This document shows, in pieces, positions 44,250 through 53,564 of a stretch of 64,000 bases of DNA (its first letter is position 1; each line of letters opens with the position of its first letter). The stretch is taken from the NCBI RefSeq assembly GCF_009208735.1, contig NZ_WFLJ01000002.1, positions 248,001 through 312,000 of the forward strand, written 5' to 3'. The notes under the pieces are model-generated. The model had not been told where the DNA came from. It ran no database searches and saw only the letters and a program-made list of their open reading frames with translations. Source of the stretch: Janthinobacterium rivuli. GTDB taxonomy: Bacteria > Pseudomonadota > Gammaproteobacteria > Burkholderiales > Burkholderiaceae_D. Both the position numbers and the translations under genes were made by a program.

Positions 44250-44801
44250 CTAGAGACTCGTAGCGATATTTGAAAAATTTTCGATTAGCAGTGTCGCCGT
44301 GCTGCTAGTCGAAAATATCGACTGGCAATTATCTATTAAGAGATAGCGTTTTTTCACTCCTGCACTCAGCGCAGCTTGCATATCAGTCTCACTATCACCT
44401 ATCATTATCGAAGAATCAACATCCAAACCATGCTTCTCGGCTGCCGTCAGTATCATTCCGGGTTGCGGTTTTCGGTTGAAACTGTCCCTTTTATATTCCC
44501 CTACACCGTGCTCCGGATGAAACGGGCAATACAGCACCTCGGTAATCGTGACACCCTCTGCGGCAAAGCGGCCAACCATCCACGTGGTCAGCACTTGGAA
44601 GTCCTCTTCCGTATAGTAGCCGCGGCCGATGCCCGCCTGGTTCGTGACGACGATGATCAGATAGCCGGCCTGCTGGGCGGCACGGCACAGGTCAAAGATG
44701 CCGTCGATAAAATGAAAATCCTCGATACGGTGGGTGTAGCCCGAGTCGTGATTGATCACGCCATCGCGATCGAGGAACAAGGCGCGCCGCTTTTCCATCA
44801 A
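44250..44801 (-). CDS. gmhB: D-glycero-D-manno-heptose-1,7-bisphosphate 7-phosphatase
   Basis: 183 residues, HAD superfamily of the GmhB/histidinol-phosphatase type. Nucleophile and general acid are in ALFLDRDGVINHD; the Thr/Ser motif is IIVVTNQAGIGRG; YCPFHPEHGVGEYKRDS carries part of the zinc-binding loop of GmhB (the usual second Cys pair is less obvious); IGDSETDMQAALSAG holds the magnesium acids. It removes the C7 phosphate before nucleotidyl transfer. It starts 4 bp inside the hddC end. With hddA, gmhA and hddC it completes the GDP-heptose route. Confidence 0.88.
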   Translation of the reverse strand: MMEKRRALFLDRDGVINHDSGYTHRIEDFHFIDGIFDLCRAAQQAGYLIIVVTNQAGIGRGYYTEEDFQVLTTWMVGRFAAEGVTITEVLYCPFHPEHGVGEYKRDSFNRKPQPGMILTAAEKHGLDVDSSIMIGDSETDMQAALSAGVKKRYLLIDNCQSIFSTSSTATLLIENFSNIATSL

Positions 44802-45484
44802 ATCTCCGCCAGCATGCTTTGCGCCAGGTCGTAATCCTCGGGCACTCCGATATCAATGAACAGCCCTTGCGTGACGAAGCCACCGACTGATGTCGTCTGC
44901 ACGGCAGGGATGAGGAACTCCGTTTCGAGCGAGAATGGCTGCCCCAGCGGAAATGCGTCGAGCGCTGCCGCAGGCAGCACGTAGCAGCCGGCATTGATCA
45001 AGCCGGGTCCCGCCGCACCTTTTTCACGAAAGGCAACAATATGGCTTTGCGCCAGATCCACACGGCCAAAACGCGCCGTATCTTCCACTGCGCGCACGAC
45101 GATCTGCACTTTCTGGGTGGCTTGCCATTGGCGCTCCAGCTCGGCCACCTCCAGGTCCAGATAGGTATCGCCGTTGAACACATACACGTGATCGCTACGG
45201 CAGTGGCCAATGGCGGCACGCACGGCACCGCCCGTGTTGAGCGGCGTCGTTTCGATCTCGTACACCAGTTCCATGCCGCAGAACTCACGGCCGAAATGAC
45301 TGACAACCTTCTCCGCCATGAAGCCCAGCGACAAGATGACCCGGGTAAAGCCTTTGGCGGCCAGGGTCCTCAGCAGAATTTCAAGGAAAGGGCGCCCGGC
45401 AACGGGCGCCATCGGCTTGGGCAAGTCCGGCACGACGGCGCGCAGCCGGGTACCGAAACCACCCGCGAGAACGATCGCTTCCAT
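44798..45484 (-). CDS. hddC: D-glycero-alpha-D-manno-heptose-1-phosphate guanylyltransferase
   Basis: 228 residues from the ATG at 45484 (MEAIVLAGGFGTRLRAVVPD), which shares its base with the gmhA stop. Nucleotidyltransferase with LAGGFGTRLR, LPKPMAPVAGRPFLEILL, VYVFNGDTYLDLEV (metal Asp) and GLINAGCYVLP. In isolation it could be read as a generic hexose-1-phosphate transferase. The unbroken gene order with heptose kinase, isomerase and phosphatase supports GDP-D-glycero-alpha-D-manno-heptose as product. Confidence 0.88.
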   Translation of the reverse strand: MEAIVLAGGFGTRLRAVVPDLPKPMAPVAGRPFLEILLRTLAAKGFTRVILSLGFMAEKVVSHFGREFCGMELVYEIETTPLNTGGAVRAAIGHCRSDHVYVFNGDTYLDLEVAELERQWQATQKVQIVVRAVEDTARFGRVDLAQSHIVAFREKGAAGPGLINAGCYVLPAAALDAFPLGQPFSLETEFLIPAVQTTSVGGFVTQGLFIDIGVPEDYDLAQSMLAEI

Positions 45485-46068
45485 CAATTCGGCGCGGTGA
45501 AAATCGCGTTCTCGACAAGACCGCAAATAGTATGCCCCAGCACCAGATGGCCTTCCTGGACTTTCGGGGTATCCGGCGATGGCACCTCCAGCAAATGGTC
45601 GCACAGCTCGCGCATTGGGCCTCCGCGGTTACCGGTCAGGCCGATGCAAATCAGGCCGCGCGCGCGCGCTTCCTGGAAAGCCAACAGGATGTTCGGCGAC
45701 TTGCCCGAGGTCGAGTAGCCGATGAACACGTCGCCCTTGTTGCCGTGGGCTTGCACCTGGCGCGAGAACAGCTTTTCATAGCCATAATCATTGCCGATGG
45801 CGGTCAGGATGGACGTGTCGGTGGTCAGCGCGATCGCCGGCAAGCCTGGACGATCAAACATGAAGCGGCTGACAAACTCGCCCGCGATATGCTGCGCATC
45901 GGCGGCACTGCCGCCATTGCCGGCCAACAAAATACGTCCGCCGTTTTGCAGCGATGTAATGCATGCTTGCGCTGCTGCCAGCGTGGCTTCCTGCAATGGC
46001 TGATCAGCCAGCATGGCAGTCATCACGCGCTGCGATTCCTCGATCTGCTTCTGAATATACTGTTTCAT
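45484..46068 (-). CDS. gmhA: Sedoheptulose-7-phosphate isomerase
   Basis: 194 residues from the ATG at 46068, with GGAGAG six bases upstream and a 1-bp overlap with the hddA stop. SIS-domain enzyme: ILLAGNGGSAADAQHIAGEF, FIGYSTSGKSPNILLAFQEA and the C-terminal VQEGHLVLGHTICGLVE with the catalytic His. It converts sedoheptulose-7-phosphate into D-glycero-D-manno-heptose-7-phosphate, the substrate of the adjacent kinase. The chromosome may carry a second gmhA for LPS core; this copy is dedicated to the O-antigen operon by position. Confidence 0.93.
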   Translation of the reverse strand: MKQYIQKQIEESQRVMTAMLADQPLQEATLAAAQACITSLQNGGRILLAGNGGSAADAQHIAGEFVSRFMFDRPGLPAIALTTDTSILTAIGNDYGYEKLFSRQVQAHGNKGDVFIGYSTSGKSPNILLAFQEARARGLICIGLTGNRGGPMRELCDHLLEVPSPDTPKVQEGHLVLGHTICGLVENAIFTAPN

Positions 46069-47093
46069 TAAACTCTCCATGCCTGTGTACCGTTTTTGGT
46101 GAAATGACAATTGCTGACTTGACCATCGAAACGGCTCAAGGTTCGCACCACGTCCATGCGCTTGTCAGGCGGCACGAAGAACATCATGAAGCCACCGCCA
46201 CCGGCACCCGACACTTTGCCGGCCAGCGCCCCTGCGGCGATGGCGGCGTTATAAATTTCTTCGATATGTGGAGTTGATACCGTCTTGGCTGAACGCTTTT
46301 TGCTTTCCCAACCTTGCCGCATCGAATCGACAATCCCATCGAAATCGCCACGAAGCAAACACTCCTTCATGACCAATGCCTCACGCTTAATACCATGCAT
46401 CGCATCTTTTGCCTCGACAGTACCGGAGAGCACGTTCGCGCTTTGATCCGCGATAATCTTGGCAGACTCCCGCGATACCCCTGTATAAAACAGCAGCAGC
46501 GAAGCCTCCAGCTCACAGATAATCCAATTCTTGATACGTAAGGGATTGACTACGGCACGCTCGTCGGCGTAGAACTCCATGAAATTGAAGCCACCAAACG
46601 TGGCGGAGTATTGATCCTGCCGCCCCCCCTGCAAACCACAGTCAACGCGCTCGATGCGAAACGCCAGATGTGCAATCGCATAGTCATCCAGCGGCAGATT
46701 AAGCAATTCGGCAAAAGCACGAATCATCACGACAACCAACGTCGAGGAAGAACCCAGCCCAGAGCCTGCCGGTGCATCGCAGAATGTACTGAGTTCAATT
46801 GCCATCGGCACGCCAGCGTTGTAGTGCTGGATCATGTGCTTGTATACCGCCATATGCAAACGCAGTTCACCATCCACTGGCAATGCCTCGCCGATCACAA
46901 ACGATACTTTTTCTTGCTGATCAGTGGCAACAAAGCGAACCTGCGGTTCATCTAACGTCTTGATCACAGCATAAGCATAGCGATCAATGGTTGCGTTCAG
47001 TACATACCCTCCATGGAGATCGCAGAAGGGGGAAACGTCGCTGCCGCCACCAGCAAGGCCAAGACGCAAAGGTGCCCGGGCACGTATAATCAT
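46068..47093 (-). CDS. hddA: D-glycero-alpha-D-manno-heptose-7-phosphate kinase
   Basis: 341 residues, GHMP kinase fold: RARAPLRLGLAGGGSDVSPF at the N-terminus, the phosphate loop DAPAGSGLGSSSTLVVVMIR, DCGLQGGRQDQYSATFGGFN and the C-terminal GKVSGAGGGGFMMFFV. This form, starting with the AGGGSD motif, is that of HddA. It phosphorylates heptose-7-phosphate at C1. It is the first gene of a four-gene operon with 1-4 bp overlaps (hddA-gmhA-hddC-gmhB). A 194-bp gap without an obvious gene lies upstream. Confidence 0.93.
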   Translation of the reverse strand: MIIRARAPLRLGLAGGGSDVSPFCDLHGGYVLNATIDRYAYAVIKTLDEPQVRFVATDQQEKVSFVIGEALPVDGELRLHMAVYKHMIQHYNAGVPMAIELSTFCDAPAGSGLGSSSTLVVVMIRAFAELLNLPLDDYAIAHLAFRIERVDCGLQGGRQDQYSATFGGFNFMEFYADERAVVNPLRIKNWIICELEASLLLFYTGVSRESAKIIADQSANVLSGTVEAKDAMHGIKREALVMKECLLRGDFDGIVDSMRQGWESKKRSAKTVSTPHIEEIYNAAIAAGALAGKVSGAGGGGFMMFFVPPDKRMDVVRTLSRFDGQVSNCHFTKNGTQAWRV

Positions 47094-47287
47094 AACGATC
47101 CCTTCATATGCATAGGCAAAATAAAAGCTACAGTGCGCGCTTCAGTTGTTGCCGCGCTGTCCAAAAAAAATAATGTCATGATTGAGCTACTACAGATAGA
47201 TAAATTTGATCGTGTTCAATTCTGAATAGCCCAGCGGTTCTGAATACGTAGTTAGCCAAGAACCGTTGGGTATGTTTGTGATACAGG

Positions 47288-50200
47288 TCATTTTGGCGCA
47301 ATTGCCAAACGCGGCAAATCAATATCGTTCAGGATGCGTTCCAGGTTTGCCTCTCCTGCAGCCAGCCCCCACGCCTGCTCGGAAAAAATGATTCCTGATC
47401 TTGAAACATGATTCCATAAGGATTCATCTTCATATAAGCGGGCAATAACTTCTGCATACAACTGCGGATCATCTGCGACGAAAATATTTTCACCATCCGT
47501 CAAGCCCATGCCCTCCGCACCAAGTTCCGTGGCGACCGTGGGCAAACCTGCTGCCATCGCGGTACCGATCTTCCCTTTCACGCCCGCACCATAACGCAAT
47601 GGTGCAACAGCAACACGCATACGGTTCAAATAACTGGTCAGGTCCGGGATGAAGCCAGAAATTATAACATCGTCACCTGCCAAGGCATGGATCTCCGCAG
47701 TCGGCTTGCTGCCAACGACAAAGAACCGTATTCCCGGCAATAACGGACGTAACCGCGGCATGACTTCCGCGACAAAATGTTGAACGGCATCAATATTAGG
47801 CGGATGCTGGAAACCACCGACAAAGACAATATCGTTACGTTGCGAAAATGGAATATCAGTTCCGGGAATATCCAGAATCAGTGGCAATACATGCAATTTC
47901 TGATCAGGCAAGTCCGTACGCAGCACTTCCATCTCTGCTGGACTGACCAGAATGGATGCGTCTACCGCACGCATCGCTGCCAGCTCGATTTGTTTCATCT
48001 CAAGCGCAGCAGTTTTCTTGTCCGAATTATTTTGTAACGCGGCCTCACGCAACATGCGCAGATAATGTAAATCATGCGTATAGAACAACACCTTCGCTTG
48101 AGGCGCATACTTTCGTACAGCCTGTAAATGCTTTTGCACTACAGCAGGACGGAACAGGAACGCCAAATCATAGCGGCTGCCAGATTCGATCAAATGTTGT
48201 TCGACTGAATTTTGATATGGATGATATAAAACCTCGATACCCACACGCTGCAACAAGGTGGTGTAATCCGACATATACAAGAAATTGTCTTCAGGAATAA
48301 ATGTCACCTGATAGCCCATATTGCGCAACAAGAGCAGAATATTGAACACGCTTACCGAGCCAGCATCCTGATCTGGCGTTGGTGTGCAATGCTCCAGTAC
48401 CAGCACGCGACGCTGCGCCATTCTATCTTTTGCAGCATCTACATCAATACCATTTTCCTGGTGATGTGCCAGGCGATGCTTCCAGCGCTGGAACAGCTTT
48501 TTGCTATTTTCAATCTGATAAGCCTTGGCACCCTGGCCACCAGTATCCGTTCCTGATGTGATGCCTTCATGATGAATCACGACCGACATTGGTTGATACA
48601 GAACGCTATAGCCGGCATCACGAATTTTCAACGCGAGGTCGGAATCTTCACAATAGGCAGGTAAATAATGTTCATCAAACCCGCCCAGCTCTTCAAACAG
48701 GGGGCGCGGTACCATAATGGACGCACCCGAGCAGTAATCAACCTCGCGGGCATAGTTATACACCGGTAACGATGCATTTTGATTGCGACCAAAGTTCCAG
48801 GCACTGCCATCTTTCCAAATGATGCCGCCAGCCTCCTGCAGGCTACCATCCGGGTAGATCAGTTTGGAGCCGACAAAACCCACGTTGGAGAACAGGTGGA
48901 AAGTATTAAGCAATTCATCCAACCAACCGTGAATCACTTCCGTATCATTATTAAGGAAATACAGATACTTCCCGGTAGCGGCTTTCGCACCGATGTTGCA
49001 CGAACGAATGAAACCTTGATTTTTTTCATTGAGCAGCAGGCGCACTCCACGAACCTGCTGCAGGATTTCCGCAGATCTATCGGGGGAACAATCATCCACC
49101 ACAATGACTTCAAACGAAGCCCGCGGCAGCTGTGCTGCAATCGACATCAGGCAACGCAAAGTGTAGTCGCACTTCCCGTAAATCGGGATGATCACCGACA
49201 CCAGCGGCGCATCAAAGACGGGCAGCTCGATACTGCGCGCGACGGTGTCGAAATCATGTGCTTCGATGGTTGCGGCAGTGGACACATGCTCTACGGAAAC
49301 ACCGATAGTTTGATCAGCAGCAATACGGAATAACCGTGGCAAATGTTTTTGTAGTAAGAATCTGTGCTGTATGCGAGTGCTGACACTGATAGGCAAACGT
49401 GTATAACCACGCTTGGCAAGCTGAACAGCGCCTACAATATAGCGTTTACTCTGCATTACAGGCGCACTCACCCAGCGCCGCGCCTCGCGTAGCGGCTTGG
49501 TCATGCGCCAGGAGTTGGTATTGACGATTTGCTTCAAGGCATCGCGCGCGTCTTTAACCTCAGCGTCAAGCCGCTGGCCCCACTCTCCGCGCCGCACGGT
49601 TTCTTCTATCAACGAAGATATATGCTGATGACAGTATTCGAGCTCATGCTTCAAATCCAGAATAGCCTGGTCGCGGCTGTGCGCAAGGCTGTCATCACTG
49701 GAACGCAGTCGCTCCAGTATGCGAGCATTATGCGTTGCCGTAACGGCTTGGGCGTCCGAATCAATTTTATCGTGCAAGCCGCGCATCAGGGCCAAGCCTT
49801 CGTCGCGCTCGGCAAGGCGTTCACGCAACTGTAGCAGAACGCTATCCCGATCGGCAAGCAGTTGACGCTGCGACAGCATCTCGCTATTCAGGTTGGCAAT
49901 GGTGCCAACCTGGCTCTGTAATTGCTGCTCGCATTCAGCCTGGCGCGCCTGTAGCGTCTTGATGAAGTCGAGGTGCTCTTCAGCATCGTGCTGCATGCGG
50001 CGAATATGGCCATCGCGCTCTGCCACTGCTTCATCCTGCGCCTTGGCCCACTTTGCGAAACCGACATATTGCTTGATCAGATCCTGTTTTCCTGGATGAA
50101 CAAACGACGTCATGCCCACGCCGGTTTCCGGTAGAAGGTTTTCCGACGCAGCGCAGATAGCCAGGAAATACACGGGATCTTGCATCAGACCGCTACCATT

Positions 50201-50809
50201 CTGTATCGTTCCCGCCTCCATGTGCCAGGCACGCAATGCATCGGGCCCGCTGCTCAGGGGTTGAATCATTGAGCCCATCAGCATGCGCTGCCCCAGATAG
50301 CGCACCGCCGGAAACTGGGCTTTCAGCAAAGCGTCAAATTCCGCGAAATCCAACTCCTTGACATGAAACTCGTTATGCTCGCCGCTCTCTTCGGAATACA
50401 CAGGGCGATTCGGCGAAGAAATGACCAGCATGCCTTCAGGGCGCAATACACGGCGCAGCTCCGCCACCATTTCAACCTGCCCGGCCAGATGCTCAATTGT
50501 CTCAAATGAGACCACCATATCAAAAGACGCGTCGGCAAAAGGCAAGGCGGTGGCACTACCTTCCAGGTAGGTCAAATTCGGTTTGACGTAGGTAGCCTCT
50601 GCATGCAGCACGGCTTCGCTGGAAATATCCACACCAGTAACGGCAACAGCCACCTCGGCCAGCATCGACGAGCCATACCCCTCGCCACAAGCGACATCGA
50701 GCACGTGCTTGCCAGCCACCAGATCCCGTACCACCGCATAGCGATGATAGTGTTCAAGCTGAATTTTTCCTTCTTCAGTGGGAATAAACCGCTCACCTGT
50801 AAAACGCAT
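47288..50809 (-). CDS. Methyltransferase-coiled coil-GT2-GT4 fusion protein
   Basis: 1173 residues from the ATG at 50809, which has GGAG ten bases upstream, just after the wzt stop. Order: a SAM methyltransferase (about 1-230; VLDVACGEGYGSSML, VSFETIEHL, RPEGMLVISSPNRP); a long charged coiled coil (about 250-440) rich in Glu, Gln, Arg and Leu; a GT2 glycosyltransferase (about 540-800; VSVIIPIYGKCDYTLRCLMS, YLYFLNNDTEVIHGW, YCEDSDLALKIRDAGY); and a GT4-like C-terminus (about 825-1170; HDLHYLRMLREAAL, IVFVGGFQHPPNIDAVQHF, APLRYGAGVKGKIGTAMAAG). Methyltransferase plus coiled coil next to Wzm/Wzt recalls WbdD-type chain terminators, here joined to two transferases. Chain termination is inference. 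Confidence 0.85.
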   Translation of the reverse strand: MRFTGERFIPTEEGKIQLEHYHRYAVVRDLVAGKHVLDVACGEGYGSSMLAEVAVAVTGVDISSEAVLHAEATYVKPNLTYLEGSATALPFADASFDMVVSFETIEHLAGQVEMVAELRRVLRPEGMLVISSPNRPVYSEESGEHNEFHVKELDFAEFDALLKAQFPAVRYLGQRMLMGSMIQPLSSGPDALRAWHMEAGTIQNGSGLMQDPVYFLAICAASENLLPETGVGMTSFVHPGKQDLIKQYVGFAKWAKAQDEAVAERDGHIRRMQHDAEEHLDFIKTLQARQAECEQQLQSQVGTIANLNSEMLSQRQLLADRDSVLLQLRERLAERDEGLALMRGLHDKIDSDAQAVTATHNARILERLRSSDDSLAHSRDQAILDLKHELEYCHQHISSLIEETVRRGEWGQRLDAEVKDARDALKQIVNTNSWRMTKPLREARRWVSAPVMQSKRYIVGAVQLAKRGYTRLPISVSTRIQHRFLLQKHLPRLFRIAADQTIGVSVEHVSTAATIEAHDFDTVARSIELPVFDAPLVSVIIPIYGKCDYTLRCLMSIAAQLPRASFEVIVVDDCSPDRSAEILQQVRGVRLLLNEKNQGFIRSCNIGAKAATGKYLYFLNNDTEVIHGWLDELLNTFHLFSNVGFVGSKLIYPDGSLQEAGGIIWKDGSAWNFGRNQNASLPVYNYAREVDYCSGASIMVPRPLFEELGGFDEHYLPAYCEDSDLALKIRDAGYSVLYQPMSVVIHHEGITSGTDTGGQGAKAYQIENSKKLFQRWKHRLAHHQENGIDVDAAKDRMAQRRVLVLEHCTPTPDQDAGSVSVFNILLLLRNMGYQVTFIPEDNFLYMSDYTTLLQRVGIEVLYHPYQNSVEQHLIESGSRYDLAFLFRPAVVQKHLQAVRKYAPQAKVLFYTHDLHYLRMLREAALQNNSDKKTAALEMKQIELAAMRAVDASILVSPAEMEVLRTDLPDQKLHVLPLILDIPGTDIPFSQRNDIVFVGGFQHPPNIDAVQHFVAEVMPRLRPLLPGIRFFVVGSKPTAEIHALAGDDVIISGFIPDLTSYLNRMRVAVAPLRYGAGVKGKIGTAMAAGLPTVATELGAEGMGLTDGENIFVADDPQLYAEVIARLYEDESLWNHVSRSGIIFSEQAWGLAAGEANLERILNDIDLPRLAIAPK

Positions 50810-50810
50810 C

Positions 50811-52178
50811 TTATTCAATCTCCAAACTAATTCTTGTCATTGGCAAGCCAATCAAACCAAAGCACGCCGAACTGGCGTGAACGCGCACTATCAGCGCATC
50901 GTGCAACCAGTGATGCTGGACATGCTCGTCCTGCGTACCGTCGGCGATAGCAGGCGAAATACTGTAATCGCCCGAGGGCAGCACGGGAAGACGGAACTCG
51001 AACCGTGCGGTCAGTTCCGTACCCGCAGCAGCAGCCACCGGACTATTTTTATAAACCAGAAAGGTGTTATCGGCAAAGATCACTTGCCCGAGCCTGTCCT
51101 TGAATTGGAAACCGATAATGGGGCGCAGAATATCGCTCTGGGCAAGACAGCGAATTTCCAATACTACTTCCTCGCCACCGACGATCCACGACAATGGCGC
51201 ACCACTTGGTTCAAGCAAACGCACCGAGAAGATTTTTGCCTCGCCTGTGCCAAAGCCAGCCTGATCTGGATCAAACTGAAACACCTCGATATCGTTGCGC
51301 AAGGTAGAACCATTAAATAGCGAAGCACGCATGTCCACATGGGGCAGTTCCATTGCTTTTGCCCGCGTTACCGCCACGACGTCGCTCCCGGCCTTGGCTC
51401 GCGCAGCTTCGGTCGTCGACTCATACAAGGTCGCCAGATAATGCTCGATGACTTCCTTGGGTGTGCCTTCCTCCTTGAACTCGCCACGCTCCAGCAATAC
51501 CGCCTTGTTACACAAATTCACGACGGCGCCCGTGTCGTGGCTAACGAACAGAACGGTGCCATTCTTCATGAAGTTACGCATGAAGCGCATGCACTTCTGT
51601 GTAAAGAAGGCATCTCCCACCGCAAGCGCCTCATCAACGATGAGGATATCGGCGTCAACGTGGGCAATGACGGCAAATGCCAGGCGTACCATCATGCCGC
51701 TGGAATACGTTTTGACTGGCTGTTCGATGAAGCTGCCGATGTCGGCGAAACTCACGATGGCATCGAAACGCGCATCGATTTCATCGTTGTTCAGGCCCAA
51801 TACAGAAGCATTCATATAGACGTTTTCACGCCCCGTGAATTCCGGATTGAAGCCAGAACCCAGCTCCAGCAATGCGGCAATGCGACCATTCGTCTGCACC
51901 GTGCCACTCGTGGGACTCAAGGTTCCGCAGATCATCTGCAGCAGCGTTGACTTGCCGCTGCCATTGCGTCCGATAATGGCAAAGGTCTCGCCTTTTTTTA
52001 TCTCGAAGGAGACATTCTTGAGTGCCCAGAATTCGCGGAAATACTGTTTTTTCTTCAGGCCAGCACGGCTCCACAGGCGCGGCAGCACGAATTGCTTCAG
52101 ACGATCACGGGGATTGTCATAAATTTCATAGCACTTGCTGAGGTTTTCAACCCGAATAGCAATTTCCTCAGAGGACAT
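50811..52178 (-). CDS. wzt: O-polysaccharide ABC exporter ATPase with C-terminal carbohydrate-binding domain
   Basis: 455 residues from the ATG at 52178 (MSSEEIAIRVENLSKCYEIY). ATPase domain: Walker A GRNGSGKST (70-78), RIAALLELGSGFNPEFTGRE, signature TYSSGMMVRLAFAV, Walker B ILIVDEALAVGDA and the H-loop LFVSHDTGAV. Residues ~300-455 form an added beta-sandwich region (FSVRLLEPSGAPLSWIVGGE, then EIRCLAQSDILRPIIGFQFK) as in Wzt proteins that read the modified non-reducing end of the glycan before export. It overlaps wzm by 11 bp and is followed at once by the methyltransferase fusion, which may make that end mark. Confidence 0.93.
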   Translation of the reverse strand: MSSEEIAIRVENLSKCYEIYDNPRDRLKQFVLPRLWSRAGLKKKQYFREFWALKNVSFEIKKGETFAIIGRNGSGKSTLLQMICGTLSPTSGTVQTNGRIAALLELGSGFNPEFTGRENVYMNASVLGLNNDEIDARFDAIVSFADIGSFIEQPVKTYSSGMMVRLAFAVIAHVDADILIVDEALAVGDAFFTQKCMRFMRNFMKNGTVLFVSHDTGAVVNLCNKAVLLERGEFKEEGTPKEVIEHYLATLYESTTEAARAKAGSDVVAVTRAKAMELPHVDMRASLFNGSTLRNDIEVFQFDPDQAGFGTGEAKIFSVRLLEPSGAPLSWIVGGEEVVLEIRCLAQSDILRPIIGFQFKDRLGQVIFADNTFLVYKNSPVAAAAGTELTARFEFRLPVLPSGDYSISPAIADGTQDEHVQHHWLHDALIVRVHASSACFGLIGLPMTRISLEIE

Positions 52179-53022
52179 CCGCAAAACCCTTTCTGGTCTT
52201 TTGAAACCAGACAAAACCAATCAAGGCGATCAATATTGCAACCACCGTATATACAAGCAAGCCAGCCCAATCCGGCATATGCCCCCAAACCAGCACATCG
52301 CGTGCCTGCTCAATAATAAATGTCATAGGATTGGCCATGATAAAAGGCTTGAGCGACGCAGGAACCGCACTGACAGGATAAAACACCGGTGCCAGAAACA
52401 TCAGCACGGTGGTGATGACACCAATAAATTGGCCGACGTCGCGCAAGAAAACGCCAAGCGATGCCAAAATCCAGACGATGCCGAGCGTTAGTATGACCAA
52501 AGGCAGCAAGACCAGCGGTATGAAAATCGCTGTCCACTGAAGATAGCCATTAAAAAGACCAAACGCCATCAATAAGACGGCGATGCTCACCAGGCTATGA
52601 AACAGCGCGGCGCCCAGAGTCACGACAGGTAATATCTCAATCGGAAATACCACTTTCTTGACGTAATTGGCATTTCCTAGAATCAAAGTTGGCGCCCGGT
52701 TCAGCATTTCGGAAAACAGCCCCTGAACGATCATGCCAACAAACAGCACGATGGCGAACTGGGTTTTAGTACCGTCGCCGCCAAGTCCATTCCAGCGCGA
52801 CTTGAAAATCTCGGAAAACACATAGGTGTAGACCAGCAGCATGAATACGGGATTAAAGAACGACCATGCCAGGCCCATCGCCGAGCCTTTGTAGCGGCCG
52901 ACCACGTCGCGCTTGGTCATTTGCATGGCCAACTGCCGATTTCGCCACAAGCTTTTTGCCAAGGCAACGGGTGATGTGGGATGCGCGGCATGCGGATTGA
53001 CACTCACAGCATGCTGGCTCAT
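52168..53022 (-). CDS. wzm: O-polysaccharide ABC exporter permease
   Basis: 284 residues from the ATG at 53022, which overlaps the rfbC stop by 4 bp (ATGA). ABC-2 type permease with about six transmembrane helices. KRDVVGRYKGSAMGLAWSFF at the N-terminal interface is the family hallmark, followed by LLVYTYVFSEIFKSRW and the LAPVFYPVSAVPASLKPFIM stretch. With Wzt it exports finished undecaprenyl-linked O-polysaccharide across the inner membrane, so this locus is ABC-transporter dependent rather than Wzx/Wzy. Confidence 0.93.
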   Translation of the reverse strand: MSQHAVSVNPHAAHPTSPVALAKSLWRNRQLAMQMTKRDVVGRYKGSAMGLAWSFFNPVFMLLVYTYVFSEIFKSRWNGLGGDGTKTQFAIVLFVGMIVQGLFSEMLNRAPTLILGNANYVKKVVFPIEILPVVTLGAALFHSLVSIAVLLMAFGLFNGYLQWTAIFIPLVLLPLVILTLGIVWILASLGVFLRDVGQFIGVITTVLMFLAPVFYPVSAVPASLKPFIMANPMTFIIEQARDVLVWGHMPDWAGLLVYTVVAILIALIGFVWFQKTRKGFADVL

Positions 53023-53564
53023 GCAAAGCACTCCGCAGCATCGAAACTTTTTCCGGCCTGATCTTTCGCAGACAACTGTGGTACGCCGTCCAGCGGCCAG
53101 GCTATGGCCAGTGCAGGGTCACTCCATAACAGTGAGCGCTCGAACTCAGGCGCCCAATAATCCGTTGTTTTATATAGAAATTCCGCAGTCTCGGAGAGCA
53201 CCACAAAACCGTGCGCAAAGCCTGGCGGGATCCAGAACATACGCTTGTTTTCTGCGGAAAGTTCAAGACCGACGTGCTGGCCGAACGTCGGAGAGCTGCG
53301 CCGCAGATCGACCGCAACGTCAAATACCTTGCCCTGTACGACACGGACCAATTTTCCCTGTGGCTGTTGAATTTGATAGTGCAGTCCACGCAAGACATTT
53401 TTTGCCGAGCGGCTATGGTTGTCCTGGACGAAATCAACATCCAGGCCGGTCAACTCTTTAAATTGGCGCTGATTGAAACTCTCGAAAAAAAAACCGCGCT
53501 CATCACCAAAAACTTTTGGCTCCAGAATCAAAAGGTCAGGAATATGTGTGCTGATCAATTTCAA
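53019..53564 (-). CDS. rfbC: dTDP-4-dehydrorhamnose 3,5-epimerase
   Basis: 181 residues, RmlC cupin: [40 protein letters not shown] (catalytic His), [20 protein letters not shown], and [20 protein letters not shown] with the second active-site region. Third step of dTDP-L-rhamnose synthesis. It overlaps rfbA and wzm by 4 bp each, so sugar synthesis and export are in one transcript. Confidence 0.95.
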   Translation of the reverse strand: MKLISTHIPDLLILEPKVFGDERGFFFESFNQRQFKELTGLDVDFVQDNHSRSAKNVLRGLHYQIQQPQGKLVRVVQGKVFDVAVDLRRSSPTFGQHVGLELSAENKRMFWIPPGFAHGFVVLSETAEFLYKTTDYWAPEFERSLLWSDPALAIAWPLDGVPQLSAKDQAGKSFDAAECFA

